A stretch of DNA of 64,000 nt from Helianthus annuus. Its lineage: Eukaryota; Streptophyta; Magnoliopsida; Asterales; Asteraceae. A program made the position numbers and the translations under genes. Below are positions 1-11,000 of this stretch, piece by piece. A model generated the notes under the pieces. The model made no database searches and was not told the origin of the DNA. It was given only the letters and a program-made list of their open reading frames with translations. The stretch is from positions 147,882,435 to 147,946,434 of the forward strand of contig NC_035433.2 in assembly GCF_002127325.2 (NCBI RefSeq). Direction: 5' to 3'. Numbering within the stretch: position 1 is the first letter of the stretch; every line of letters starts with the position of its first letter.

Positions 1-274
1 TTTACTCATGTGTAAATGATGTTTACATTTATATGAATATTTTTCCATACGCTTATAATTGTGTAGATTTTACGTACACAAGTGTCTACTTGACAAAATT
101 TTACATATTTTTGAAAGACCATGTAGAAAAATGTGTGCAAATCACATATTTGTTGTCATGTGGTGAATTGATATTTATTACTGTCTGGCAATACTACAAC
201 TTTGTTGTATTATAACATTCTTTTATAATTTTATATTTTTTTTAACGTATGATCGCACTGAAATTTTTATCCAG
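1..274. other. Intron sequence upstream of first visible exon
   Basis: AT-rich sequence without coding character, ending in a pyrimidine-rich acceptor at 271-274. It is taken to be an intron of the neurochondrin-family gene whose earlier exons lie outside the window. The short open frame at 33-215 has no recognisable content. Confidence 0.6.
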
Positions 275-771
275 CACCAAATCAAAGGCTGGAAGCTCTG
301 ATTTTAGCCGAGTCTCTCATGTGTATTGCTGGTGAAGGGTGGCTTATTGAGCAAACAAACTTACCCGGCACACCAGAATCTATTCCAGCCGACAGGTATG
401 TGGGCCCCATGTTAATTTGCCAACACATTCTATTTCTTTCCTAGTCAGCAAGTGTTTTTCTTAACCTCGACCTTCATCCGTTTGGCAGGTGTACATTGCT
501 TGTTCTAGAAACTTCTCGTGTGGAAATTGCAGTTCTTCTTAACGATTTGGCGTATTTGAAATACGAGAAGTCTAAAGAAGCGATAGATGCCGAAAATGTT
601 ACTTTAAAGCAAAGAAATCTTGGCATTGCATTTTCTTTGGTGGAAAAGATAATTAAATTGATTTCAAGTGTTGCCGAAGATGAAGGTACGCACAGATATA
701 TTAAACAAGGACTCTGGTCTGGATGTAAATTTAGACGTTCTTGTTACCGCAAGATACGGTAGATTCTGAAT

Positions 772-824
<53 letters not shown>

Positions 825-3800
825 TGTACAGGTAACATCATTAGTGAGAAAATGTTCACAAAGATCATCAATGGGCTTAACGAAACAATTGGTGTGATCT
901 TAGAGTATCTTCGAGATGCCAAGGTTAATTATTACTTCACCTGTTCACGGTTATTTAGCATTTGTATATGAATAATTCTAATATTTATTTTTTATAGGAT
1001 CATGGACAACATAAAGGGAATGATTTGCTGGCTTCAGTAAGGATTGTTGGAAGGTAAATATTTCTTTTTCCTTTTTTATAATTACATCGCCAGTGTGAGG
1101 TTCATTGGGGAACACTAAAAAAGTGGGGAACAGTGGGGAACCGACTCAAACGAACTCCGATTGGACTCATTCCAGCGGCGTTGGAACCGTCTCGTCGAAC
1201 CCTAACCCTAACTAGGATCTCTTAACCCTAAACCCTAAATCATAACCCCTAAACCCTAAATATATTAGGGTTTGGCTTTTAGGGTTTAGCCTTAGGGTTT
1301 AGCTTTAGGGTTTAGAGTTTAGCTTTAGGGTTTAGGGTTTAGGGTTTAGCTATAGGGTTTAGCTTTAGGTTTAGCCTTTAGGGTTTAGCTTTTAGGGTTT
1401 ATAGTTTAGATTTTACGGTTTAGCTTAGGTTTTAGCCTTATTTTTTAACTTTAGGGTTTAGAGTTTAGGAGTTAGGATTTAGGGTTTAGGGTTAAGAGAT
1501 CTTAGTTAAGGTTCGACGAGCCGGTTCCAACGCCGCTGGAATGAGTCCAATCGGAGTTCGTTTGAGCCGGTTCCCCGCTGTTCCCCACTTTTTTAGTGTT
1601 CCCCAATGAACCTTCCCCTATATCGCTATTATTATTTAGTTGTTTTTTTGTTATTTATCCTTTTATATCTGCAGTTACCTTGCTGAGACTCCAACTGCAT
1701 GCAATGACAAAGTTATGGAGCTTTTGGGGTACATGGTTTCGGTTCAAGGTGAAGATGAACAGAGGTTTGTCTATTTCTAATTTTCATCTATTTAATCAAT
1801 TGTTTTGTTATTTAATCAATTTGGAAATAATTTGAAACTAAAATTTATAAATGTGATTTGCCAATGGTAGCCCGTTCTCGTCAGTTTGCTTCTTGCTTCC
1901 AATGCTGTGCCAAATAACAATGGAGGTTAACGGATGTCAGCTTATCGTCTCTTCTGGAGCATATAAAGCAGTAAGTTGTTCTTTTAAACTTTTAAACAAT
2001 GTCTTGAAAACCGGACCGGTCGGACTGGGAACCGGGGGTCTGACTGGCCCGGTTCACCCTATTAGACTAGTATTGAGTCAAACCTGCCGGTTGGACCGAG
2101 AACCAGCGGTCGGACCAGAAACCGGGTGGTCGAACTCGAACCGGATTTTTTAGGGGTTGAACCGGCTTTTGATTAATTTTTTTTTTCAATTTTACCCTAT
2201 TTATTTTATAATATTTACAGCATAACTCGGTTCTTACATCCGGTTCGACCGGCCCGACCAGTGGAACGATAACGAGACCAGTTTGACGTCCGGTCTGGTC
2301 CTGAAAACATTGATTTTAAATGCATAATTGTAATATAAGATGTTTCTGAGTTCACATCATGATTTATAAGATTCTTACTGATTTGTCTAAAAATAAATAC
2401 TGATTGAATTTAAAGGTTGTGGAGTGCTTAATTAAGTTGCTTTCAGAAGATACCGGTACAATGGAGGATAATGGTCCCATCTTCTTGGCATGTGATACGA
2501 TCTTGAATCTTCTTTTGAAGGTATGTTAGTTTCCAGTACAACAATTAGGGCTTCAAACGAACCGAACGAACACGACGAACAAGACCTTGTTTGTGTTCGT
2601 TTGTTAAGAAAATATATATGTTCGTGAACACTTACCGAACGAGATTTTATGCTCGTGTTCGTTCGTTAAGGAAATGAACGTGTTTGTGTTTGTTTGTTAA
2701 TAACGGTGTCAGACGCAAATGAATGCTCATGAACACAGATGAAATTAAATGAACACACACAAGCGTTCATGAACAAAATATATAATACATTGATACTTAT
2801 TAACTGTTTTATATGTTGGAATTTTGAAGTATTTAAATAAAATAAAAAAAATTTAAAACACTAATGAGATATCGAACACAAGTGAACATGTTACCGAACG
2901 TAAATGAACGAACGTGGCTTCTGTTCATGTTCGTTCATTTATTCAACGAACGAGAACACAAACTTCCCGCCGAACGGTTCACGAAGTGTTCGCAGAACGT
3001 TCACAGCCCTAACAACAATATCTCAATCCAAATGCTATCTTTATGATTAATATATTCATTGACTTGTGTGCGTGTTTTCTTGTCTTATCAGAGAGATCAG
3101 ATCCGGGTGCACTTGGATGATTCTTACCTTATCAGGCTACTGGGCGTGATGTCATCATGGGCAGGTATAAGTTCGATTTATTTAGGGTGTGATGTCATCT
3201 TTTTATTTTGTGATTTTGATTAATTTGTGGTTCATCAGAGGATGCGGTTGACTGGTCTTGTACCATGATGGCTTCAAGCATATGCGCGTTGATATTGGAT
3301 TCTACGTCTGAAACAATTCTTCAAAGCAATCCACACTTCAATGGTGATAATTTAATCAGTTTATGTCAGCTCATAAGGCGAAGTTTGACTACGTTTGGTA
3401 AAGTAAGTTGTCTAAAGTACTACTATCCTCTTTTGGTTCCATGAAATATGCAATGATTATTTCGACTTTGGAAAAATATCATGGTAGAATTACTTGGTAA
3501 CTAATTTTCTATCTTAATTGTTCAGTATACAGAGTCTGAGGCAGATCTTCATCAAATAGTCGTCTCAGGTATGTCTATTTATTGTTATTAATTAAGAGTT
3601 CTAGACCTGGCAAACGGGTCGGGTCATGGGTCAAAACGGGTTCGGGTCAAAACGGGTCAATTAAGAAAAGGGTTATTTTGGTTCGGGTCGGAACAGTACG
3701 GGTCGAAACAGTTCGATTCGAAACGGTTCTGGTCGAAACGGTACGGGTCGGTTCGCGTCGAAATGGTTTGCGTCGAAACGGTACTGATCGAAACGGGATT

Positions 3801-4767
3801 CGAAACGGTACTGGTCGAAACGGTACTGGTCGAAACAGTATGGGTCGAAACGGTACGGGTCGAAATGGTTCAATTCGAAACGGTTCGCCTCGAAACGGTA
3901 CGCGTCGAAACGGTACGAAACGCGTCCCGACCCGAAACCTGCCCCGTTTCTTTAAGACACGAACCCACATCGACCCATTTCTTTAATTTGTCGACCCGCT
4001 TTGACCCGAAAATAACAAGATGGAATTTCAAGTGACCCATGGTGACCCATTTAGTTAAAATATCTTACCCAAACCAACCCATATAATTTTAAAAGTAACC
4101 CAAATTGACCCACTTGGAAGGCTTTGGGTCAAGATTGCCCCCTCTAAAATTTAAGACGATTATTTTACATTTATTTGTACCATTTTCTTCTACCACTTAT
4201 AGAAAAATGGTTTAATTTGGGTTATGTTTTATCGTCTCATGCATGTTGAAAGTCGTCCACAGTGCAGTTAAACGTACCAAACCTTTTAAATTGCCTTACA
4301 ATAAAAAAGAATAATTGACGATAGTATAATTAGTAATGTTATTTTAGTAGAAAAGAGTCAAAGACAATGTTCATGGGTCAACCCTACCTGAGGTCAAATG
4401 GGCTGAAAGTTGCAAAATTAAGTTACAGTAATGTTAACGATTTTTTGATGATCATATCTAATACATTAATTATTTGTAAAACTCAAAAACGTGTTTTTGC
4501 CCGTATTTACTAGTGGGCCCTACAAACGTATCTAATTAGGCGACCTTTGAGATTGTTTTTTAAAACTATTTACTTGCTTATTGCATTATGATGCAAAAAA
4601 AGTAGTTATACTTATAAGAGTGTTTGGGATAGCTCATCTTTGTGAGTGTCATAAACAATTTCAAGTAAAGGGTTTGAAGTTACTTATTGCTTTTTTTCCG
4701 TTGTGTAGGGTACTCGAGATGGGCTGATCGGTATCCTCATATTAAAGCAGCTGTCGAAGGGAAGTAG
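275..4767 (+). CDS. Neurochondrin-family protein, 3' part (5' end off window)
   Basis: Eleven exons read in one frame: 275-395, 489-685, 832-923, 998-1053, 1675-1764, 1871-1970, 2416-2520, 3092-3164, 3239-3402, 3526-3568, 4709-4767, ending in TAG. All introns are GT-AG and the phases agree, giving 365 residues plus stop. The protein is helical and armadillo-like, with stretches such as LEALILAESLMCIAGEGWL, DLLASVRIVGRYLAET (variant at the 1053/1675 junction) and FLLPMLCQITMEVNGCQ, which I recognise as plant neurochondrin-family sequence. Neurochondrin in animals is a cytosolic leucine-rich protein of neurons; the plant role is not established. The first exon starts mid-codon at an acceptor (tatccag), so the N-terminal half lies upstream. 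Introns 4, 6, 7 and 10 carry MITEs or minisatellite. No frameshift or internal stop is seen, so the gene looks intact where visible. Confidence 0.85.
775..829. repeat. Poly-T tract followed by (TG)n microsatellite
   Basis: About 35 T residues followed by about eight TG units lie directly upstream of the acceptor of the exon at 832. It probably serves as an extreme polypyrimidine tract; length variation here would be expected between individuals. Confidence 0.8.
1098..1613. mobile_element. Foldback MITE with telomere-like interior
   Basis: The ends are inverted repeats of about 140 bp, starting aggttcattggggaacac on the left and matching the reverse complement on the right with only a few differences. 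Inside the arms the sequence is degenerate CCCTAAA repeats that switch to TTTAGGG repeats near 1262, so the whole 516 bp can fold into a single hairpin. It sits in intron 4 of the neurochondrin-family gene. No clear target-site duplication was found. There is no coding capacity. Confidence 0.8.
1997..2312. mobile_element. MITE, caatgt..acattg family (hAT-like)
   Basis: Terminal inverted repeats caatgtcttgaaaacc and its near complement ending in ctgaaaacattg are flanked by cttttaaa and attttaaa, a 7 of 8 match as a target duplication. The interior is built of ccggt-rich repeats. It belongs to the same family as 25106-25675. It lies in intron 6 of the neurochondrin-family gene. Confidence 0.75.
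2546..3011. mobile_element. hAT-type MITE, gaacgaac family
   Basis: The element begins tagggcttcaaacgaacc and ends acgttcacagcccta. It is flanked by a perfect 8-bp duplication, acaacaat, at 2538-2545 and 3012-3019, the length expected of hAT transposons. The interior has many gttcgt/acgaac words. Relatives are at 13087-13686 and 40977-41585. It lies in intron 7 of the neurochondrin-family gene. Confidence 0.85.
3605..4135. repeat. gggtc/gaccc-rich repeat element in intron 10
   Basis: It starts with ctggcaaacgggtcggg and ends with gacccacttggaaggc, with gggtcaaaacggg words on the left and gacccg words on the right, which gives a loose inverted arrangement. The centre is the minisatellite listed separately. 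It resembles other MITE-like elements whose interiors are low-complexity repeats, but the boundaries are approximate. Confidence 0.55.
3685..3930. repeat. Minisatellite of about 15 bp (ggtcgaaacggtact-like)
   Basis: About 16 imperfect head-to-tail copies of a 10-15 bp unit close to ggtcgaaacggtact. The unit length is often a multiple of three or five, which keeps several frames open on both strands and produces artificial arginine/asparagine/glycine-rich reading frames. It lies within an intron, so it is not taken as coding. Confidence 0.8.
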
Positions 4768-5843
4768 TCGAAAAGAATATGTTGGGATAAGTTATATAGA
4801 TCTCACACAGTTGGTGTTACTTTATAACTTTGAGGATCTCACAGATCGGTATCCTTGTATTAGAGAACTTTATTACAAATTTTGATGCAAAATGGATTTG
4901 TGTTTAGATTAGGTTCACCGATTTTCAAATTGACTAGATATGTATAACTGATAGATTAATCGAAGGGATGTCTGGGTTAAACAACCATATAAACGATTTG
5001 GATAACCAGTCCAAAACACTCAAAATAGTATAATAATAGTACATTGATACATCAGAATTGCAAAAAAAAAAAAAAAAAAAAAAAAAACACGCATGTGCTT
5101 ATTGAATTCTGAGTTATAGTTCCGAAATGAGGGAGTTGTGTCTAAGTAGGTGCGTTGGACATACACTTATAGGAGTACTTATAGGAGTTTGGGATATAGC
5201 TCCTCTTTGTGAGTGGTTCCATTCGGTAGTCAACGGAGCTTAGTGTCACGGGGTTACTTTTCGTCCCCCCGTGTGGCGTCCCCAAGTCACCGGGGACAAG
5301 CCAATCTATCCCGCTTCTTTATGTGGGTCACTGGTTTCGTCCTGCCTTGGACTCATCAGGAGAGCGACGCCAGCTCTCGACCAGTGGTGCGTTAGTCGTT
5401 TGCACGACTAGGCACGTACACCTCTTCATTGACACTGACTCCGTCCCCCGATAAAGTCCTGGACTAGCCAGTAACCCAAGCGTTCAAGCACAGCCCACAG
5501 CATTGCGACCTTCAAATATTTGGCCCGTGACATTAGACATGGCCTAGGTGCCTTGGGCATATATACAAGGCTCAAAACATTCTAAAAGCTCATCTATGAC
5601 TATTAAACCCTGGGTTGTAGCAGCGGAAAAGCGAGAGAAATGCGTAGGTGCCTTGGTCGTGCATAATGGTATTCCATTTCGTAGTCAGGGTAATTAGACA
5701 GGCCTATGTGTCTTAAACATACACAAGACGCAAATATTCTAAAAGCGTGTATGTTATTATTTAAACTCTAAGTTGAGGTGGAGGATAAAAAAGGTGATTA
5801 GAGAGGATTGGGTAAGGAATTGGAGGTGTGGAGGCATGCAGTA
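4768..5843. other. 3' flank of neurochondrin gene and unassigned intergenic DNA
   Basis: Bases 4768 to about 5060 probably hold the 3' untranslated region. An A tract of about 25 lies at 5062-5086. Bases 5200-5470 are more GC-rich than their surroundings, with words such as cgtccccccgtgtgg, but I recognise no gene or RNA there. Two loosely similar segments share the phrase about a jump from ttcta-aaagc near 5580 and 5730. No open frame above background was seen. Confidence 0.5.
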
Positions 5844-7093
5844 GAGTAAACTGCCATTTTGGTACCTGTGGTTTGGGCAGTTTTGCCATTTTAGTCCAAA
5901 TCTCAAACTTTTTAAATCTGGGTCCCTGTAGTTTCGTTTTTGTTGCCATTTTGATCCAAAACTCAAATCAGATCAGATTTAAAAAAAAAACCTGATTTTT
6001 GTCCTTTTCCTCAGGGGCATTTTGGTCATTTTGCCCAACTACCCACCCCCACCCCCACCCCCACCCTCTCTCCCTCTCCTTTTCCTCTTTCTCTTTAAAA
6101 GAAACTGATACCTGCTTCTAACCACCACCACCACTCTCTCCTCTCTCTAGCACCACCGCCACCATGAACTTCACCACCGCCACCGCCACCTCCTCTCCCT
6201 TCTCACCAGCGCCACCACCACCACCTCCTCACCGTACAAATCTCCACTCACCACCGTCATCCCCACCTTTTAAACCCTAGCTCCACCACATTCTGCCACC
6301 AATGGATCCCTGCCGGCAATCCCGCACCGTCATCGACCCCAAAGTCCTTCACGTCGGCTTCTTCGCACCACAGGGATCGATCGGTGGTGATTGTGGGTGT
6401 TTATGGAAGATGGAGTTTGGGTGATTGTGGCTGTTTACGAATCCCCTGCAACGAATCCCAACGAAGCACAAAACCGGAGATCTCGCAACACCATTCCCGA
6501 ACGGAACAACAGATTCAACGTTCCACCACCATAACTGCTGCTCTCTCTCTGGCTTCACCACTTTGAACAACATTTCTAGAGAGAGAGCTTCAAGTTGCAT
6601 CAAGGGCGTTCTTATCGTTCGTAGGTTGCGTTCTCTTCGTCTCCGTCTTCGTTTTCTCCGCTTATCTTGTTCCGGTTCTCTTATTTCAGATCTATCTCGT
6701 TTGAAAATAAGTTTTGTAGCTTTGGATTTGTATGTTGAATTGTGTTTTAATGTGGATGTATGTGTGTTAGTGTATTAACCCATTGGAGAAGATGATCTCA
6801 GTGGGTGATTTTGGGGAGGGTAGGGATTTAAGATGAAGATGAAGATGGGGTCTGCAGTGTATAGTTAGAGAGAGAGAGAGTACAAAGTTTATATAAATTG
6901 AGATGGACAAAAATGTCCTTGCATAAAAAGACAAAACAACTAGCTTTCAACAGTTAAAAAAGGGGTTTTTTGAGTTTTGGACCAAAATGACAACAAAAAA
7001 CGAAACCACAGAGACCCAGATTTAAAAAGTTTAAGATTTGGACTAAAATGACAAAACTGCCCAAACCACAGGGACCAAAATGGCAGTTTACTC
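5844..7093. mobile_element. Long MULE-type inverted-repeat element with non-repeat interior (Pack-MULE-like)
   Basis: Left end gagtaaactgccattttgg and right end aaaatggcagtttactc form inverted repeats of roughly 150 bp of the gagtaaaatgcc family, which elsewhere in the window shows 9-bp target duplications. Unlike the other copies, the 900-bp centre is not family sequence. It has CCACC-rich and CTCTCT-rich stretches and then a TTCGT/CTCCG-rich segment near 6600-6700 resembling a plant 5' leader. No complete coding sequence is seen. The flanks show no obvious duplication, so the age and exact class are uncertain. Confidence 0.6.
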
Positions 7094-7236
7094 TTAATAT
7101 TTTAGAGATTTTGATTTTCTATAGGATGGATTGTTTTTTTTTAATAATCTAACTATCTTTTTAACTAGAAACAAAAAATGAAACCATCACATGTTTGACT
7201 TTTAATATCATCATTCATTTTTAACTATAAGGGTGA

Positions 7237-7317
7237 GAGGGGCACTCCCCTATTAGGGGAGTCCCCTCTTAGGGGAGTCCCCTATTAGGGGAGTCCCCTC
7301 TTAGGGGAGTCCCCTCT
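7237..7317. repeat. Tandem palindromic repeat (aggggagtcccct)n
   Basis: Five copies of a unit of 16-17 bp whose core, ggggagtcccc, is itself a near-perfect palindrome, separated alternately by tatt and ctt. Each unit can form a hairpin and units can cross-pair. Confidence 0.85.
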
Positions 7318-8034
7318 CTTACACACATCCAATCAGGTTATGCCACGTCAACTCCCTTCACACCCTCAATTTGATGGCGGCACTCCTCTCTTAGGGAAAT
7401 TGTTTTTTTATTCAAAAAAAAAGAAAAAGAAAATAATTGATTGGTTGAAAATTGGGGTGGCCCACCATCTCCTCTCTCCTTCATGCGGTGAACCCTCCCC
7501 GATCCCTGTCCCCGATTTGCCTCACCGCAGGGACGGCGGCACCCTTCCCGCACGGCAAACAAACCCCCCGCATGGGGTCACCGAGGGTGCTACCGACACC
7601 CTAAGATCGCGGCTGACAACTCCTGGCATTTTATGACAATTAAATCTATTTCACAAAAGGTACCCCATATAATTTAATATTTTTTTTAATTAAGTAAAAA
7701 TAAGAGACTAGGCTCCATCATTTCTCTTTGGTACACAAAACATATAATTGTGTTATAGACACGAGAAAAAGTAGTTAATTGTGTCGTCTCTGACTTGTTT
7801 AACACAATTAGGCCTGTTTTCCCACGCTTATTTATGCATATAGGCGACAAACTAGTCCTTTGTACCTTCCATAACCCGAAAACTTCCACATTTGAATAGC
7901 AACATAAAAAGGGAGACAACAATGCAGGAATGGATTATACATACATACACAAAAGAAGAGATTTCGGTTTCTCTTCAAGACAAGTATCCTCAAAGTTGCT
8001 AATAACAACAAATGCAGCAACAAAAGAAGAATGT
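7318..8034. other. Unassigned intergenic DNA and 3' flank of SET gene
   Basis: Bases 7320-7635 form a GC-richer block with ccccgcatggggtcaccg and similar words, likely the remainder of a repeat that starts with the palindromic array. Bases 7690-8034 probably include the 3' untranslated region of the minus-strand SET gene. No convincing coding frame was found. Confidence 0.45.
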
Positions 8035-11000
8035 TCAGTTAAGATAACGCCTGCAATTATTAGAATTGCAAGAGCATAATATCTTTTTACCTTCATCTTC
8101 ATTGTTGAAATGGTAATCATATGTTATCTCTTCTCCTGGATATATGTCCCTTTCAGCGAAGAACACAACCTACAATTTTACACATCATAATTCAGTAAAA
8201 TATTTTCACTTAATTTGGAATAACACAAGTAATTCAATTGAAGTGAATTGTTTCTTCCAAAAAAGTTCATGTCATTGAAAAATCAAATAGGCAAATTGGA
8301 TTTAAATAATCCCAACTTTCTCAATTTGGCCGATAATAATCCCAACTCAGTTATTTGCCGATTATTAATCCGAACTGCTCCACTTTTGGCCGATAATAAT
8401 CTGCGTTAAAAATAGCTTAACGGAGTTAAGTTTTTTTTTCCGAATTACAAACCGATGTTTTAGGGCTTTTGATTAGAACGAGGATACGAGTCGATTGATG
8501 TAAAATTTACCTGAAATACTGCCCCAAACGACGAAAACGGTGCTTCAATTCGGGTGTTAAACTTCCAATTAACAAAAATCAAGTCGTTTGGAGCACCATT
8601 TCGAGGTAAGTTTGACATAAATCGACTCGTATCCTCGTTCTGATCAAAATCCCTAAAACATCGGTTTGTAATTCGGAAAAAAACTTGACTCCATTAAGCT
8701 ATTTTTAACGGCGGGCTATTATCGTCCAAAAAAGGCAAATAACTGGGTTGGGATTATTATCGGCTAAATTGAGAAAGTTGGGATTATTTAAATCCAATTT
8801 GCCTTACATAAATAATTACAAATTTTTATTTTTCATTCCATTCTCCTATGAATCTTTTATAAAACACATTTTTTACTATTATATAGAATTTTCTATATAC
8901 AAAGAAAAGGAATTAATGAATTATAGACAATAAAAATCACATATATGATTATGATAGATGGATATTGTTTTTTTGTTCTTTTAGAAAATTAGTAAGACTT
9001 GATTTTAAAAATTTTCAAAATTATGAATAATAACATTGTAAATAGCATTCAATTCCTAAATGGGATGAAAATCAGCCTATTAAAATTTCATGGAACGATA
9101 TTAGATAAATAATTACACAATATTTGTATTTGAATTTAAATTTGGAATTACCTTCTTTTCACCCCGCACTGTCATCACTTTAGCAACACAATTCGGCTAA
9201 ACATGAAGAGAAAATAATCACAAGTTAGCTTTAGAAGGATGAAGTGATTAGTGTATGAAAGCATTTGTTAAATTTAACTAATTTCAAGTAATAATTTAAC
9301 AAAAAAAGTTGAATATAAATGATTTGAGATAATTTACCTGGCATGAATGGTTTACAAAGCGAGCAATTCCGCCTTTACGGGTTGCATCAATTATATTTTC
9401 TTTATCAATTTTGAAAAAGTAACAAGCACTTTTATATTGCAATTGCTTTCCAGATTGATATTCAATTTCTCTTCTGTCAGCAACACGCTGCCCCACTATT
9501 TCACCAACATACTCAACAACCTGATATTCAAATAATCATATATTCATATAATTCTATTACATAACTAATATTGACTAATGACTATTGACTGTGATTATAA
9601 AACTTTAGAAGGAACCAACTAAGCAAATTTTCTAAAATAATAACAATAATCTTTCAATTTTTTCTTTTTTAAAAACAGCAATTTTTTACTCCATTATCAG
9701 TTTAGCAGGCCAGTTTTGTCATTTTTTCAATGGGAAACTTCTTATTTTTCTATACTTTTTTACCACCATTAGATAAAAAATACTTGTATTATTTACTAAA
9801 AGTATAAAACTAAAAGGAAAGTTTGCAGAAAAAGATAAATTGCTGCAATTTCTGGAAAAGAAAAGAGTAAAATGCCATTTCCGTCCCTGAGGTTTAACAA
9901 GTTTTGCGACTTTCGACCAAAGGTTTGTTTTTACGCATCTGGATCCAAAAGGTTAGAAATCTTGCTGTTTTCATCCGGATTGTTAACTCCAACCATTTTT
10001 TCTCCGTTAAGTCAGGGGTATTTCCGTCTTTTTGTTAACTTAAAGGGCAATTCGGTCTTTTTTACTTTATGTACGAATATACCCCTGACTTAACGAAGAA
10101 AAATGGATGGAGTTAACGAGCCGGATGAAAATGGCAAGATTTCTAACATTTTGGATCCAAATGCGAAAAAACAAACCTTTGAATGAAAGTTGCAAGACTC
10201 GCCAAACCTCATGGACGAAAATGGCATTCACTCAAAAGAAAATTTGAAAGCTGATTCTACTTCTGCTGGAATTAGTAACTGATGCATGATATATTGCTGG
10301 TTCTTTAAGATGCCTCTTTTAAAACAATTAAATGATTTTTTTTAATAAACGATTTCAAGCATTTGAATAAAAAAATAAGGTGACATTCGACTTGTTTAAC
10401 CCGTTTGAACCAATCTGACCCGTTTCATTTTTTGCTAATATACTTCTTTGATCCATTACCATATAAAAGGATATATATAGATCATACCATTGCACTCTGT
10501 GAAATGAACAATGATGTATACAGACCAAGCGCATGGATTCCTGATTTGTATACAACCAAATGTTTCCAAGCTTTTGACTGTTTATAGCGCGCATATTCTT
10601 TCTGCAAATACACAATATGATAGAAATCAGAATCATGCTTATTCAAACATTACATAACGGCTTTTGCGATTCAAGTTGCTGTAGAGAGATGATCAGTTAC
10701 ATAACACAAATCCCAACACCCCCAAAACGCACGATGAGTTTGGTTTTAAAATGCGCGCATAATGCGTGATGCGCCCGATGCGCTGATGAGAGCGCATCGC
10801 AACAGCTGATGCGATGTGTTTAGGTGATGCGAGAATATTGCGCGCATTTCGCATAATGCGTTCAGATGCATGCAACATTGTTTCTTATGCTTTTTTCCAG
10901 ATTTTATGAATTGTGTTCGGTTTACTCCATCATTAACATCTTAGTATGCTTGATTTGAACCAAAAAGCACAACTCTTATCTTCTAATTACGTCATTTGTT

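Noticed and set aside
1196..1510. Interstitial telomere array or chromosome-end fusion scar
   Set aside because: The telomere-like repeats reverse orientation at the centre of an element with 140-bp inverted ends, so a transposable-element origin explains them better.
3582..4035. Overlapping open frames of 90-134 codons on both strands
   Set aside because: They are produced by the 15-bp minisatellite inside an intron; composition is purely repetitive and no start context or homology supports a protein.
6349..6778. Open frames of 60-117 codons on both strands
   Set aside because: They lie inside the inverted-repeat element at 5844-7093, overlap one another on opposite strands and show no recognisable domain.
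7237..7317. CRISPR-like array
   Set aside because: Units are short palindromes with 3-4 bp spacers in a plant genome; there are no spacers or cas genes.
8035..9520. Assignment of the SET gene to ATX1 or ATX2
   Set aside because: The SET text and the lack of PWWP and FYR domains do not fit what I know of ATX1/2; no symbol was given.
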